The notes beneath the pieces are model-generated. The model had not been told where the DNA came from. It saw only the letters and a list, made by a program, of their open reading frames with translations, and searched no databases. Shown here one piece after another: positions 47,226 through 56,227 of a stretch of DNA of 64,000 nucleotides. The position numbers were made by a program, and so were the translations under genes. The DNA lies in assembly GCF_003574465.1 (NCBI RefSeq), contig NZ_QOWC01000009.1, forward strand, positions 1-64,000. Direction: 5' to 3'. This stretch comes from Methylobacterium crusticola (GTDB taxonomy: Bacteria; Pseudomonadota; Alphaproteobacteria; Rhizobiales; Beijerinckiaceae). The first letter of the stretch is position 1. Each line of letters starts with the position of its first letter.

Positions 47226-47268
47226 GCGCCGTGCCGCATCGTCCCCGGGCCGGTCCGCTTCGCGGCCC

Positions 47269-47679
47269 TCAGTAGCCGCGGGCGCGGGAGAGCGGCGAGG
47301 TCGGGTCGAGGTAGTCGACCGCCGACAGGTCGACCGTGACGGACGAGCGCCGCGCGCCGATGAACGGGCCGTTGGTGATCGGGTCGGGCAGGATCCCGGC
47401 GCCGCCCCAGCGCTCGCGCTGGCTGATGTAGGGCGGCGAGTTCAGGTACGAGGCCGTGATGAAGTGCGGGTTGGTGGCGGGGTTGCTCACCGAGCCGGCA
47501 TTCGCCTCCACCACGTTGCCGGCGTCGAGCCAGCTGCGCGGGCGGACCCGGATCGCCAGGCCGTCGCCGCCGCGGTAGCTGCGGATGACGTAGCCGTCCT
47601 GCGCCTGCGAGGCGGCCGTGCCGGCACCGAAGGCCGCGAGGGAGAGAAGCCCGGTCAGGGCGAGAGTGTGGACGCGCAT
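47269..47679 (-). CDS. Small secreted protein of unknown function
   Basis: A 136-residue exported protein. The signal peptide is about 1-26 (cleaved near SQAQ-DGYV). The mature part is a small, probably beta-rich domain (YVIRSYRGGDGLAIRVRPRS) without cysteines and with many Asn and Ser residues. I do not recognise it. Confidence 0.7.
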   Translation of the reverse strand: MRVHTLALTGLLSLAAFGAGTAASQAQDGYVIRSYRGGDGLAIRVRPRSWLDAGNVVEANAGSVSNPATNPHFITASYLNSPPYISQRERWGGAGILPDPITNGPFIGARRSSVTVDLSAVDYLDPTSPLSRARGY

Positions 47680-47780
47680 GACGCACCTTTGGTGAACTTC
47701 GCCAGGGTAGCGCCGGGTTTCTTAAGGAAACGGCGGCGCCTCTCGTATGGAAGACGTGCAAGTGCGGCCGAGGTTCCGAT

Positions 47781-48689
47781 TCACGGCGAAGCTTCTCGCG
47801 AGCGCCGCACTCTCGCCGCATTCTTCCGGATCCGCCCGGCCGGCGCCGCCTTGCCCGCCGCCGCGGCCGGGACCGCCGCGGTCGTGGCCGGCTCCTCGGG
47901 CAGGCAGGCCGCCCGCGCGGGCCGCGCCGTCAGGGCGGTCGCGGCCCCGGGCAGGACCGCGCCCGGCAGGGCGCTCAGGCGGTCGACCGCGCAGGCCACC
48001 GCCCGCGGCTCGGGGAGTTGCCCGAGCGGCGCGCAGAGCCAGCCGTCGATCCGGACCGGCGCGCCGGCGACCCGGAACGCCGTGCAGGCGCGGGTGCCCC
48101 CGGTCCCGCCCAGGACGGCATCGATGGTCTCGACGGCGCCCAGGCGGCTCTCCACCTGCCCGCGCTCGCTCGTCCGAACGACCGCGAGGCCGCCCGCGTC
48201 CGCGGCGCGGCGGGCCAGGACGACGAACAGGCTCCCCTCCCCGTCCGTCCCCGCCGCCTCGGTGGCGACGAGGCGCAGGAACGGGGCCTCGACGACGTCG
48301 AACGTGCCGGCGGTGAGGATATCCTCGCGCAGTCCCGCCTGCGTGCGCGCCGACGCGACCGCGTCGGCACCGGCGCCGGCATCGGCGCCGGCCAGGCGGT
48401 AGCGGTCGGCCGCGACCTCGGTCCAGGCGGGGGGCGCGACGGAGCCGGCCGAGTAGCGCGGCACGAAGGCGCCCCGGGCGGGCGCCGGATCGGCGAGGCG
48501 CCGCTCGCTCGCGAGCACGCTCAGGAGCGCGACCGCGCCCGCCGCCGCCAGGGTGCGCCGCAGGGAGCGGCCGCGCCGGCGCGGCGGCGCCAGGGGCAGC
48601 GGGCGCGGCCCGGCCGGGCCGAGGTCCCGGGCGAGGCGCCGTCCGGCCCGCGTGAGGGCCGCGTCGTCAAAGTCAGGCCTGAGCGTCAC
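47781..48689 (-). CDS. Single-pass membrane protein of unknown function
   Basis: About 302 residues. A basic cytoplasmic N-terminus (about 45 residues), one membrane helix (RTLAAAGAVALLSVLA) and a large extracytoplasmic domain with a weak repeat of acidic stretches, ending in a basic tail. Two cysteines (ACTAF, WLCAP) could pair. GTG 48689 has GGGAG at 7 bases and is preferred over GTG 48710. The topology is like an anti-sigma factor, but no sigma gene is adjacent and I see no zinc-binding HxxxCxxC. Confidence 0.6.
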   Translation of the reverse strand: MTLRPDFDDAALTRAGRRLARDLGPAGPRPLPLAPPRRRGRSLRRTLAAAGAVALLSVLASERRLADPAPARGAFVPRYSAGSVAPPAWTEVAADRYRLAGADAGAGADAVASARTQAGLREDILTAGTFDVVEAPFLRLVATEAAGTDGEGSLFVVLARRAADAGGLAVVRTSERGQVESRLGAVETIDAVLGGTGGTRACTAFRVAGAPVRIDGWLCAPLGQLPEPRAVACAVDRLSALPGAVLPGAATALTARPARAACLPEEPATTAAVPAAAAGKAAPAGRIRKNAARVRRSREASP

Positions 48690-48883
48690 GGCTCGTCTCC
48701 CGTCCGTCACGGCGGCCCGGCACGGCCGCGACGGGACCGGAATCGCATCGAATTTTCGCGATTCCGTTCGCGGCGCCCGCGTTCTCCCCGGCTTCCCGGG
48801 ATCATGGTGGAGGAGGCGTTAAGCCGGGCCGGGGCGGGCGTGACGCGGCCGCGAATCTGTCGCCGGCCCGGCGCTCCGGCCCC

Positions 48884-48912
48884 TTGACAGATCGCGTGCG
48901 GCGCGCTGTTGC
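48884..48912 (+). promoter_or_regulatory. Candidate asd promoter
   Basis: A perfect TTGACA (48884-48889) is followed after 17 bases by a poor -10 (TGTTGC, 48907-48912). A transcript from here would include the whole leader. The -35 is convincing, the -10 is not. Confidence 0.35.
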
Positions 48913-48967
48913 TGGCGAGGCTCGCGCATCCCATCTGGTGGATGCCATCCCGAGGACTGACCGCGCC

Positions 48968-49027
48968 ATGCGGCCTGCGTCGACCACGACGAAACGCAAA
49001 GCCCTGACGGCGTTCACCGCCGGCTGA
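48968..49027 (+). CDS. Candidate threonine-rich leader peptide of asd
   Basis: A 19-residue frame, MRPASTTTKRKALTAFTAG, with five threonines (three in a row) and two lysines. It stops 117 bases before the asd ATG. Asd makes the precursor of threonine, lysine and methionine, so a Thr-sensing leader would make sense, as in the E. coli thr operon. A CCGAGGAC (48950-48957) just upstream, which includes its weak GAGG site, can pair with GTCCTCGG (49040-49047) just downstream. No terminator-like T run is present, so any control would be translational or Rho-dependent. Purely a sequence-based hypothesis. Confidence 0.35.
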   Translation: MRPASTTTKRKALTAFTAG

Positions 49028-49144
49028 CAGCCTCGCGTCGTCCTCGGATCCCCTCCCCGTCCGCGGCGGACGGAGGCCGGGCTCCGCGTCGAGCCCGCCT
49101 GACGATCTCCGGGGAGGAGCACGATCCGAACTGGAGCAGGACAG

Positions 49145-50179
49145 ATGGGTTACAAGGTTGCCGTCGTCGGAGCCACCGGCAATGTAGGCCGCGAGATGCT
49201 CGACATCCTGGCCGAGCGCGCCTTCCCGGCCGACACCGTGGTGGCGCTCGCCTCCCGCCGCAGCCTCGGCCAGGAGGTCTCCTTCGGCGACCGGACCCTG
49301 AAGGTCCAGGCCCTGGACCAGTACGACTTCTCCGACACCGACCTGTGCCTGATGTCGGCGGGCGGCGAGACCTCGAAGGAATGGTCGCCCCGCATCGGCG
49401 CCCAGGGCTGCGTCGTCATCGATAACTCGTCGGCCTTCCGGTACGATTTGGACGTGCCGCTGATCGTGCCCGAGGTGAACGCCGACGCGGTCGTGGGCTT
49501 CTCCCGGAAGAACATCATCGCCAACCCGAACTGCTCCACCGCCCAGCTCGTGGTGGCCCTGAAGCCGCTCCACGACGCCGCCACGATCAGGCGGGTTGTG
49601 GTGGCGACCTACCAGTCCGTCTCCGGCGCCGGCAAGGAGGGGATGGACGAGCTGTTCAACCAGACCCGGGCGGTGTTCACGGCCGGCGAGGTCCGGGTGC
49701 AGAAGTTCACCAAGCGCATCGCCTTCAACGTCATCCCGCACATCGACGTCTTCATGGAGGACGGCTCCACCAAGGAAGAGTGGAAGATGGTGGCCGAGAC
49801 GAAGAAGATGCTCGACCCCAAGATCAAGCTGACGGCGACCTGCGTGCGCGTGCCGGTGTTCATCGGCCACTCGGAGGCGGTGAACGTCGAGTTCGAGCGC
49901 CCGCTCTCGGCCAAGGAGGCGACGCAGATCCTGCGCTCGGCGCCCGGCGTGCTGGTGGACGACAAGCGCGAGCCGGGCGGCTACATCACCCCCCACGAGG
50001 CGGCCGGGGAGGACGCGACCTACGTCTCGCGCATCCGCGAGGACATCACGGTCGAGAACGGCCTGTCGTTCTGGTGCGTCTCGGACAACCTGCGCAAGGG
50101 CGCGGCCCTCAACACCGTGCAGATCGCCGAGGTCCTGATCAACCGCAAGCTGATCAGCCCGAAGCGGAAGGCGGCCTGA
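49145..50179 (+). CDS. asd: Aspartate-semialdehyde dehydrogenase
   Basis: A 344-residue NADPH-dependent enzyme reducing aspartyl-4-phosphate to aspartate semialdehyde, the branch point to lysine (and peptidoglycan), threonine and methionine. VGATGNVGREM (8-18) binds NADP; C130 in ANPNCSTAQ is the catalytic cysteine. GGAG and AGGA sites precede the ATG. A long leader upstream may regulate it. Confidence 0.98.
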   Translation: MGYKVAVVGATGNVGREMLDILAERAFPADTVVALASRRSLGQEVSFGDRTLKVQALDQYDFSDTDLCLMSAGGETSKEWSPRIGAQGCVVIDNSSAFRYDLDVPLIVPEVNADAVVGFSRKNIIANPNCSTAQLVVALKPLHDAATIRRVVVATYQSVSGAGKEGMDELFNQTRAVFTAGEVRVQKFTKRIAFNVIPHIDVFMEDGSTKEEWKMVAETKKMLDPKIKLTATCVRVPVFIGHSEAVNVEFERPLSAKEATQILRSAPGVLVDDKREPGGYITPHEAAGEDATYVSRIREDITVENGLSFWCVSDNLRKGAALNTVQIAEVLINRKLISPKRKAA

Positions 50180-50285
50180 GGGCGAGCCCTCCCGCGTTCC
50201 CGGGCCGGGCGCCCTCGCCCCGGCCCGCCGCCCGCTCCCGCGAGACCCTCGCGCGGGGCCGCCCGACCCCCAGGAGATTCTCGCG

Positions 50286-51815
50286 ATGGCCCCGACCGTC
50301 CTGTCCGTGCGCGACGACGCGCTCGCCGTGCTGGAGCGGCTCGGCGTTCCGGACACCGTCTTCTCGGAGGACGGCATGCCGGCCCGCTCGCCCATCGACG
50401 GCGGCGTCGTGGCGGGCCTGCGCGAGACCACCCGGGCGGAGGCCGAGGCGGCCGTCGGCCGGGCCGCGGAGGCGTTCCTCGCATGGCGCCGGGTGCCGGG
50501 GCCGCGACGGGGCGAGCTCGTCCGCCTCCTCGGCGAGGAACTGCGCGCCGCCAAGGACGACCTCGGGCGCCTCGTCACCCTGGAGGCGGGCAAGATCCTG
50601 TCCGAGGGCCTCGGCGAGGTGCAGGAGATGATCGACATCTGCGACTTCGCGGTCGGCCTCTCGCGCCAGCTCCACGGCCTCACCATCGCGACCGAGCGGC
50701 CCGACCACCGGATGATGGAGGTCTGGCACCCCCTCGGAATCTGCGGGGTGATCACGGCCTTCAACTTCCCGGTGGCGGTCTGGTCGTGGAACGCGGCCCT
50801 CGCCCTCGTGTGCGGCGACCCCGTGATCTGGAAGCCGTCGGAGAAGACGCCCCTCACGGCCCTCGCCGTGCAGGCGCTCGCCGGCCGGGCCCTCGCGCGC
50901 TTCGGCGCCGACGCGCCCGCCGGCCTGCTCCAGGTCCTGATCGGCGGGCGGGCGCTCGGCGAGCGCCTCGTCGAGGACGAGCGCGTGGCCCTGGTCTCGG
51001 CCACGGGCTCGACCGCCATGGGCCGGCAGGTGGCGCCGCGGCTCGCCCAGCGCTTCGCCCGGACGATCCTCGAGCTCGGCGGCAACAACGCGGCGATCGT
51101 GGCGCCCTCCGCCGACCTCGACCTGGCGCTGCGGGCCATCGCCTTCTCGGCGATGGGCACGGCCGGGCAGCGCTGCACCACCCTGCGCCGGCTCTTCGTG
51201 CACGAGAGCGTCTACGACGTCCTGGTGCCGCGCCTGAAGGCGGCCTACGGCACGGTGCGCATCGGCGACCCGCGCGACCCCGCGACGCTCGTCGGGCCGC
51301 TGATCGACACGGCCGCGGCCGACGGCATGGCCCGGGCCCTCGACGAGGCGCGGGCGATCGGCGGCACCGTCCACGGCGGCGAGCGCCTGCGCGACATCCG
51401 CGGCGAGGCCGCCGCCTACGTCCGGCCGGCCCTGGCCGAGATGCCCGAGCAGGCCGGCCCCATGCGCCGCGAGACCTTCGCGCCGATCCTGTACGTGACG
51501 CGCTACCGCACGCTCGAGGAGGCGGTGGCGGCCCAGAACGCCGTGGCGGCCGGCCTCTCCTCGTCGATCTTCACCCGGGATCTCGGCGAGGCCGAGACCT
51601 TCCTGTCGGCGGCGGGCTCCGATTGCGGCATCGCCAACGTCAACATCGGCCCCTCGGGCGCCGAGATCGGCGGCGCCTTCGGGGGCGAGAAGGAGACCGG
51701 CGGCGGCCGCGAGGCCGGCTCGGACGCCTGGAAGGCCTACATGCGCCGGGCCACCAACACGATCAATTACGGCCGCACCCTGCCGCTCGCGCAGGGCGTG
51801 AGCTTCGACCTCTGA
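50286..51815 (+). CDS. Aldehyde dehydrogenase, ALDH7 (aminoadipate-semialdehyde) type
   Basis: A 509-residue NAD(P)-dependent dehydrogenase. Catalytic C297 lies in GQRCTTLRR and E263 in LELGGNNAAIV. NFPVAVWSWNAALALVCGD and the C-terminal GGAFGGEKETGGGREAGSD read over about 460-480 are hallmarks of ALDH7 (antiquitin/AmaB), which oxidises 2-aminoadipate 6-semialdehyde in lysine breakdown. It follows asd by 106 bases on the same strand; both concern aspartate/lysine metabolism, though co-transcription is unproven. Confidence 0.9.
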   Translation: MAPTVLSVRDDALAVLERLGVPDTVFSEDGMPARSPIDGGVVAGLRETTRAEAEAAVGRAAEAFLAWRRVPGPRRGELVRLLGEELRAAKDDLGRLVTLEAGKILSEGLGEVQEMIDICDFAVGLSRQLHGLTIATERPDHRMMEVWHPLGICGVITAFNFPVAVWSWNAALALVCGDPVIWKPSEKTPLTALAVQALAGRALARFGADAPAGLLQVLIGGRALGERLVEDERVALVSATGSTAMGRQVAPRLAQRFARTILELGGNNAAIVAPSADLDLALRAIAFSAMGTAGQRCTTLRRLFVHESVYDVLVPRLKAAYGTVRIGDPRDPATLVGPLIDTAAADGMARALDEARAIGGTVHGGERLRDIRGEAAAYVRPALAEMPEQAGPMRRETFAPILYVTRYRTLEEAVAAQNAVAAGLSSSIFTRDLGEAETFLSAAGSDCGIANVNIGPSGAEIGGAFGGEKETGGGREAGSDAWKAYMRRATNTINYGRTLPLAQGVSFDL

Positions 51816-51966
51816 GGCGGCGCCCACGGGCTGCTCGGCCCGTCGCAGGACCTCGCGTCCGGCGATGCCTGCGGATCGAGGGCCGGCCTCGGCCGCGCCG
51901 GGTTCGTCGCGCGAGGCGACGAGCATCCCGGCCGGCGCGCTCCCGTGCGCGCCGCCGCCTCCCGGC

Positions 51967-53133
51967 TCACGCCGGCATGGCCCGCTCGATCATCCGGGCC
52001 CAGAGCGAGACGCCGTAGGGCGTGGCCGCGTCGTTGAAGTCGTAGGCCGGGTGGTGCAGGCCGGCGCCCTCGCCGGTGCCGAGGAAGATGTAGGCGCCGG
52101 GCCGCTTCTCCAGCATGTAGGAGAAGTCCTCGGCGCCCATCATCGGGTTGACCGCCCGCTCGACCGCCGCCTCGCCGGCGACCTCGGCGGCGACGTCGGC
52201 CATGAAGGCGGCCTGGTCGGGGTGGTTGTCGGTGACCGGGTAGCCGCGGCCGTACTCGGTCCGGGCCGTGGCGCCGAAGGCGGCCGCGACGTTCTGGGCG
52301 ATGAGCCCCATGCGCGCCTCGCACAGGTCGCGGGTCGCCTCCGAGAGGGTGCGCACGGTGCCGTTGAGGAGCGCCGTCTGCGGGATCACGTTGAAGGCGT
52401 CGCCCGCCCGGACGGTGGTGACGGAGACCACCGCGGAGGCGAGGGGATCGACGTTGCGCGCGGCGATCGATTGCAGCGCCGTGACGACGTGGGCGGCCAC
52501 CAGCACGGTGTCGATGCACTCGTGCGGGGCCGCGGCGTGCCCGCCCCGGCCCTCGATCGTGATGGTGAAGCGGTCGGCCGCCGCCATGATCGGGCCCGGC
52601 CGGATCGCGAAGCTGCCGAGGGGCAGGCCCGGCTTGTTGTGCAGCCCGTAGACCTCCTGGATGCCGAAGCGCTCCATGAGCCCGTCCTTGACCATGGCGT
52701 CGCCGCCGGCGCCGCCCTCCTCGGCGGGCTGGAAGATCACCACTGCGGTGCCGTCGAAGTTGCGGGTCTCCGCCAGGTACTTGGCGGCCCCGAGCAGCAT
52801 CGCGGTGTGCCCGTCGTGCCCGCAGGCGTGCATCTTGCCCGGCACCGTCGAGCGGTGGGGCACGTCGGTTGCCTCCTGGATGGGCAGCGCGTCCATGTCG
52901 GCGCGCAGGCCCACGACCTTGCCCGAGGCGCCGCTGCGGCCGCGGATCACGCCCACGACCCCGGTGCGGCCGAGGCCCGTCACCACCTCGTCGCAGCCGA
53001 AGGCCCTGAGGCGCTCGGCCACGAGGCCGGCGGTGCGGTCGACCGCGAACAGCAGCTCGGGATTCTGGTGGAAGTCCCGGCGCCAGGCGGTGATCTCGTC
53101 GGCGAGGGCGGCGATGCGGTTGATGACGGGCAT
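51967..53133 (-). CDS. M20-family amidohydrolase (hippurate hydrolase type)
   Basis: A 388-residue metallohydrolase. FHQNPEL near 21, RADMDALPI, KMHACGHDGHTAM (C104, H106 metal ligands), IFQPAEEGG and the dimerisation domain with EGRGGHAAAP are all present. Such enzymes remove acyl groups from N-acyl amino acids or related amides. It is divergent from a peptide-type ABC importer, suggesting the importer delivers its substrate. ATG 53133 has only a weak ribosome binding site. Confidence 0.9.
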   Translation of the reverse strand: MPVINRIAALADEITAWRRDFHQNPELLFAVDRTAGLVAERLRAFGCDEVVTGLGRTGVVGVIRGRSGASGKVVGLRADMDALPIQEATDVPHRSTVPGKMHACGHDGHTAMLLGAAKYLAETRNFDGTAVVIFQPAEEGGAGGDAMVKDGLMERFGIQEVYGLHNKPGLPLGSFAIRPGPIMAAADRFTITIEGRGGHAAAPHECIDTVLVAAHVVTALQSIAARNVDPLASAVVSVTTVRAGDAFNVIPQTALLNGTVRTLSEATRDLCEARMGLIAQNVAAAFGATARTEYGRGYPVTDNHPDQAAFMADVAAEVAGEAAVERAVNPMMGAEDFSYMLEKRPGAYIFLGTGEGAGLHHPAYDFNDAATPYGVSLWARMIERAMPA

Positions 53134-53485
53134 GGACGGCTCGTGGGGTGGCGATGGGCTGCTGGGATATGGGGCGCGAAGCAAGCCGGAGACCGGTGCC
53201 CCGGTCAACTCTTTGCCCGCGCCCTCCGCGGGCGCCCGGCGCCCAGCGCATGGCCCGGCGCGCCCGCCCGCCGGGTGGCCTGCGTCTTGCCACGGCGGCC
53301 GGGCCGGGAAGGCTGGACACGCCCGCGCGCGTCGTGTCCAAGGCGTCCGGCCGGCCGCTCCCTCCGGGTCGCTCCCGCGACCGCGGAGGGTCTTGAAACC
53401 GATGCGTTTTTCCGTCACGGGCCGTGCACGCGGCGCGGGACAATGCTGTACTGGCCGCTCGCGTATCCTGGGAGCCCGTTCGTCG
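53134..53485. other. Divergent region with strong hairpins
   Basis: A 352-base gap between the amidohydrolase and the importer. It contains GACCGG-TGCC-CCGGTC (53190-53205), GGACAC/GTGTCC (53315-53339) and a 12-bp hairpin at 53360-53390. No coding frame seen and no clear promoter. Confidence 0.5.
53360..53390 (+). other. Long hairpin in the importer leader
   Basis: CCCTCC-g-GGTCGC, loop TCCC, GCGACC-gc-GGAGGG: twelve paired bases with a 1x2 internal loop, ending 95 bases before the binding-protein ATG. It may protect or regulate the mRNA; direct function unknown. Confidence 0.45.
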
Positions 53486-55096
53486 ATGTCCTTGGTGAAG
53501 CCCCGTTCGCTGCTGAAGAGCCTCGCCGCCGCCTCCGCCGTCGCGGCGGCGCTCGGCGCCGCCCCGGCCTCGGCCGCCAACACCTTCCGGTTCGCCTTCC
53601 AGGGCGACCTGAAGTCCCTCGATCCCTACACCCTCAAGGAAACGTTCACCATCGCGGCGCACGGCGCGGTCTACGAGTCGCTCGTGACCCGCGACAAGGA
53701 CCTGAAGCTGGCCCCGGGGCTGGCCGAGTCCTGGGAGACCCCGGAGCCGACCCGCTACCGCTTCCACCTGCGCAAGAACGTCACGTTCCACGACGGCACG
53801 CCGTTCACGGCCGACGACGTGATCTTCTCGGCCGAGCGCGTGCGGGCCCCGGGCTCGAACTTCCAGACCAACGTCCCGGCCGACGCCACCTTCGTGAAGG
53901 TCGACGCCAACACCGTCGACATGGTGCTGAAGAACCCCAACCCCATCGCCCTGTACCAGTTCGGCGGCTGGTACATCATGTCGAAGGCCTGGGCCGAGAA
54001 GAACGACGCCACGAAGCCGACCCCGGTCTCGGCCTCGACGCCGAGCTACGCCGCCCTGCACGAGAACGGCACCGGCCCGTTCGTCATCACCGAGCACCAG
54101 CCCGGCGTGCGCACGGTGTTCAGGAAGTTCCCGGGCTACTGGGGCAAGGTCGAGTCGAACATCGACGAGGCGATCTTCACGACGATCCAGAACGACGCCA
54201 CCCGGGTCGCCGCGCTGCTGTCGGGCGAGGTCGACTGGGTCGACCCCGTCCCGCTCCAGGACCAGAGCCGCGTCAGCGGCAGCCCGAACGCCGTGGTGGT
54301 CAACGCGCCCGAGCTGCGCACGATCTACCTCGGCATGGACCAGGCGAGCGCCGAGCTCAAGGGCTCGAACGTCAAGGGCAAGAACCCGTTCAAGGACGTG
54401 CGGGTGCGCGAGGCGTTCTACCGCGCCATCGACGAGGACGCGATCGTCAAGCGCGTGATGCGCGGGCAGGCGGCCGCGGCCTCCCTGCTGATCGCACCGC
54501 CGCTGTTCCCGCTGGCGGGCGAGTTCAAGCGCCCCGCCTACGACCCGAACCGCGCCAAGGCGCTCCTGGCCGAGGCCGGCTACCCGAACGGCTTCGAGGT
54601 GCCGCTCGACTGCCCGAACGACCGCTACGTCAACGACGAGGCGATCTGCCAGGCCATCACCTCGATGCTCGCCCGCGCCGGCATCAAGGTGTCGCTCCTG
54701 GCCCAGCCCAAGGCGAAGTACTTCGCCAAGATCCTGAAGCCGGCCTACGACACCGCCTTCTACCTGCTCGGCTGGACCCCGTCCTCGATGGACTCGCACA
54801 ACATCCTGTACGAGATCACCGGCTGCCGGAACGACCTCGCCTCGCCCCGCGGCACGACCAACCTCGGCAATTACTGCAACCCGAAGGTGGATGCCCTGGC
54901 CGACAGGATCGAGCGCGAGACCGACCAGGAGGCCCGCAACCTGATGATCAAGCAGGCCTACGACGTCGTCCAGGCCGACTGGGGCTACATCCCGCTGCAC
55001 CAGCAGGCCCTGGCCTGGGGCGTGTCGAAGAAGGTCAAGCTGGTGCCCCGGGCCGACAACCAGATGATGCTGTTCTGGGTCTCCAAGGAGCCCTGA
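53486..55096 (+). CDS. Peptide/opine ABC transporter, substrate-binding protein
   Basis: A 536-residue exported protein. The signal peptide is about 1-31 (ALGAAPASAA). The mature protein is a family 5 solute binder: GDLKSLDPYTLKET, then LAPGLAESWE, YRFHLRKNVTFHDGTPFTADDVIFS. It captures di/oligopeptides or similar amides in the periplasm. First gene of a five-gene operon with two permeases and two ATPases. The N-terminal ATG follows GGGAG at about 11 bases; the longer frame is antisense to the amidohydrolase. Confidence 0.92.
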   Translation: MSLVKPRSLLKSLAAASAVAAALGAAPASAANTFRFAFQGDLKSLDPYTLKETFTIAAHGAVYESLVTRDKDLKLAPGLAESWETPEPTRYRFHLRKNVTFHDGTPFTADDVIFSAERVRAPGSNFQTNVPADATFVKVDANTVDMVLKNPNPIALYQFGGWYIMSKAWAEKNDATKPTPVSASTPSYAALHENGTGPFVITEHQPGVRTVFRKFPGYWGKVESNIDEAIFTTIQNDATRVAALLSGEVDWVDPVPLQDQSRVSGSPNAVVVNAPELRTIYLGMDQASAELKGSNVKGKNPFKDVRVREAFYRAIDEDAIVKRVMRGQAAAASLLIAPPLFPLAGEFKRPAYDPNRAKALLAEAGYPNGFEVPLDCPNDRYVNDEAICQAITSMLARAGIKVSLLAQPKAKYFAKILKPAYDTAFYLLGWTPSSMDSHNILYEITGCRNDLASPRGTTNLGNYCNPKVDALADRIERETDQEARNLMIKQAYDVVQADWGYIPLHQQALAWGVSKKVKLVPRADNQMMLFWVSKEP

Positions 55097-55168
55097 GCCC
55101 CCGAGGAACCAGAGAAGCGGGCCCCGCCCCCGGAGACGGGCGCCCGCGCCGCACCGGCCGACCCCGGA

Positions 55169-55193
55169 CGGCCTCCCCGCGGCGGGGAGGCCG
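55169..55193 (+). other. Intercistronic stem-loop after the binding-protein gene
   Basis: CGGCCTCCCC (55169-55178) pairs perfectly with GGGGAGGCCG (55184-55193) around 5 bases. Stem-loops here are known in ABC operons to stabilise the upstream mRNA and give excess binding protein over permease. That role is inferred. Confidence 0.65.
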
Positions 55194-55223
55194 CACGCGA
55201 AGCAGAAAAGACACGAAGCCCCC

Positions 55224-56204
55224 ATGCTCGCCTTCATCCTCCGCCGCGTGCTGCAATCCGTCGGGGTTCTGCTCGCGGTCGGGCTGATCGCCTTCGCGAT
55301 GTTCCGCTTCGCCGGCGACCCGGTGAACCAGCTCGTCGCCCCCGACACGCCCTACGCCGAGCGGCTCCAGATCCGGCAGAGCCTCGGGCTCGACGACCCG
55401 GTCCTGGTGCAGTTCGCCCGCTACGCCGGCAACGCGCTGCGGGGCCGGTTCGGCAATTCCTACCAGTTCCGCCAGCCGGTCTCGACGCTCCTCGCCGAGC
55501 GCATGCCGGCCACCCTCGAGCTGGCGCTCTGCGCGACGGTGTTCGCCCTCGTGGTGGGCATCCTGATGGGGGTGTACTCGGCGCTCCACCGCGACGGCGC
55601 CCTCGCCAAGCTGCTCCAGGCGGTCTCCCTCGTGGGCGTCTCGCTGCCGACCTTCCTGATCGGCATCCTGCTGATCTTCCTGTTCTCGGTCACCCTCGGC
55701 TGGCTGCCCTCCTACGGCCGCGGCGACACGGTGCGGCTCGGCTGGTGGACCACCGGCTTCCTCACCGCGTCGGGCCTGCGCGCCCTCGTCCTGCCCTCGA
55801 TCACGCTCGGGCTGTTCCAGATGACGCTGATCATGCGGCTGGTGCGGGCCGAGATGCTGGAGGTGCTGCGCACCGACTACATCCGCTTCGCCCGCGCCCG
55901 CGGGCTCACCACCCGGTCGATCCATTTCGGCCACGCGCTGAAGAACACGCTCGTGCCGGTGATCACCGTGGCGGGGTTGCAGCTCGGCTCGATCATCGCC
56001 TTCTCGATCATCACCGAGACGGTGTTCCAGTGGCCCGGCATGGGCCTGCTGTTCGTGCAGGCGGTGCAGAACGTCGACGTGCCGATCATGGCCGCCTACC
56101 TGCTGCTCGTCGCGCTGATCTTCGTCTCGATCAACCTCGTGGTCGACCTGCTCTACACCGTCGTCGACCCGCGCCTGCGCCTCTCGGTGCGGCGCGCGGC
56201 CTGA
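55224..56204 (+). CDS. Peptide ABC transporter permease (DppB-type)
   Basis: A 326-residue inner-membrane permease with six hydrophobic segments. The N-terminus (RRVLQSVGVLLAVGLIAFAMF), the loop before segment two (GRFGNSYQFRQPVSTLLAERMPATLEL, about 74-100) and RTDYIRFARARGL (EAA-like ATPase contact) are typical DppB/OppB. It partners the DppC-type permease 23 bases downstream. Confidence 0.93.
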   Translation: MLAFILRRVLQSVGVLLAVGLIAFAMFRFAGDPVNQLVAPDTPYAERLQIRQSLGLDDPVLVQFARYAGNALRGRFGNSYQFRQPVSTLLAERMPATLELALCATVFALVVGILMGVYSALHRDGALAKLLQAVSLVGVSLPTFLIGILLIFLFSVTLGWLPSYGRGDTVRLGWWTTGFLTASGLRALVLPSITLGLFQMTLIMRLVRAEMLEVLRTDYIRFARARGLTTRSIHFGHALKNTLVPVITVAGLQLGSIIAFSIITETVFQWPGMGLLFVQAVQNVDVPIMAAYLLLVALIFVSINLVVDLLYTVVDPRLRLSVRRAA

Positions 56205-56227
56205 TCACAGGAGCGACACCCACCCCG

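Larger units (their letters stand above)
48690..49144. other. Divergent region with the asd leader
   Basis: About 455 bases between the membrane protein gene and asd. It holds a TTGACA box (48884-48889), a 19-codon leader frame (48968-49027), an 8-bp long-range helix around it, and further hairpins at about 49069-49085 and 49090-49105. It contains no longer gene. Confidence 0.55.
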
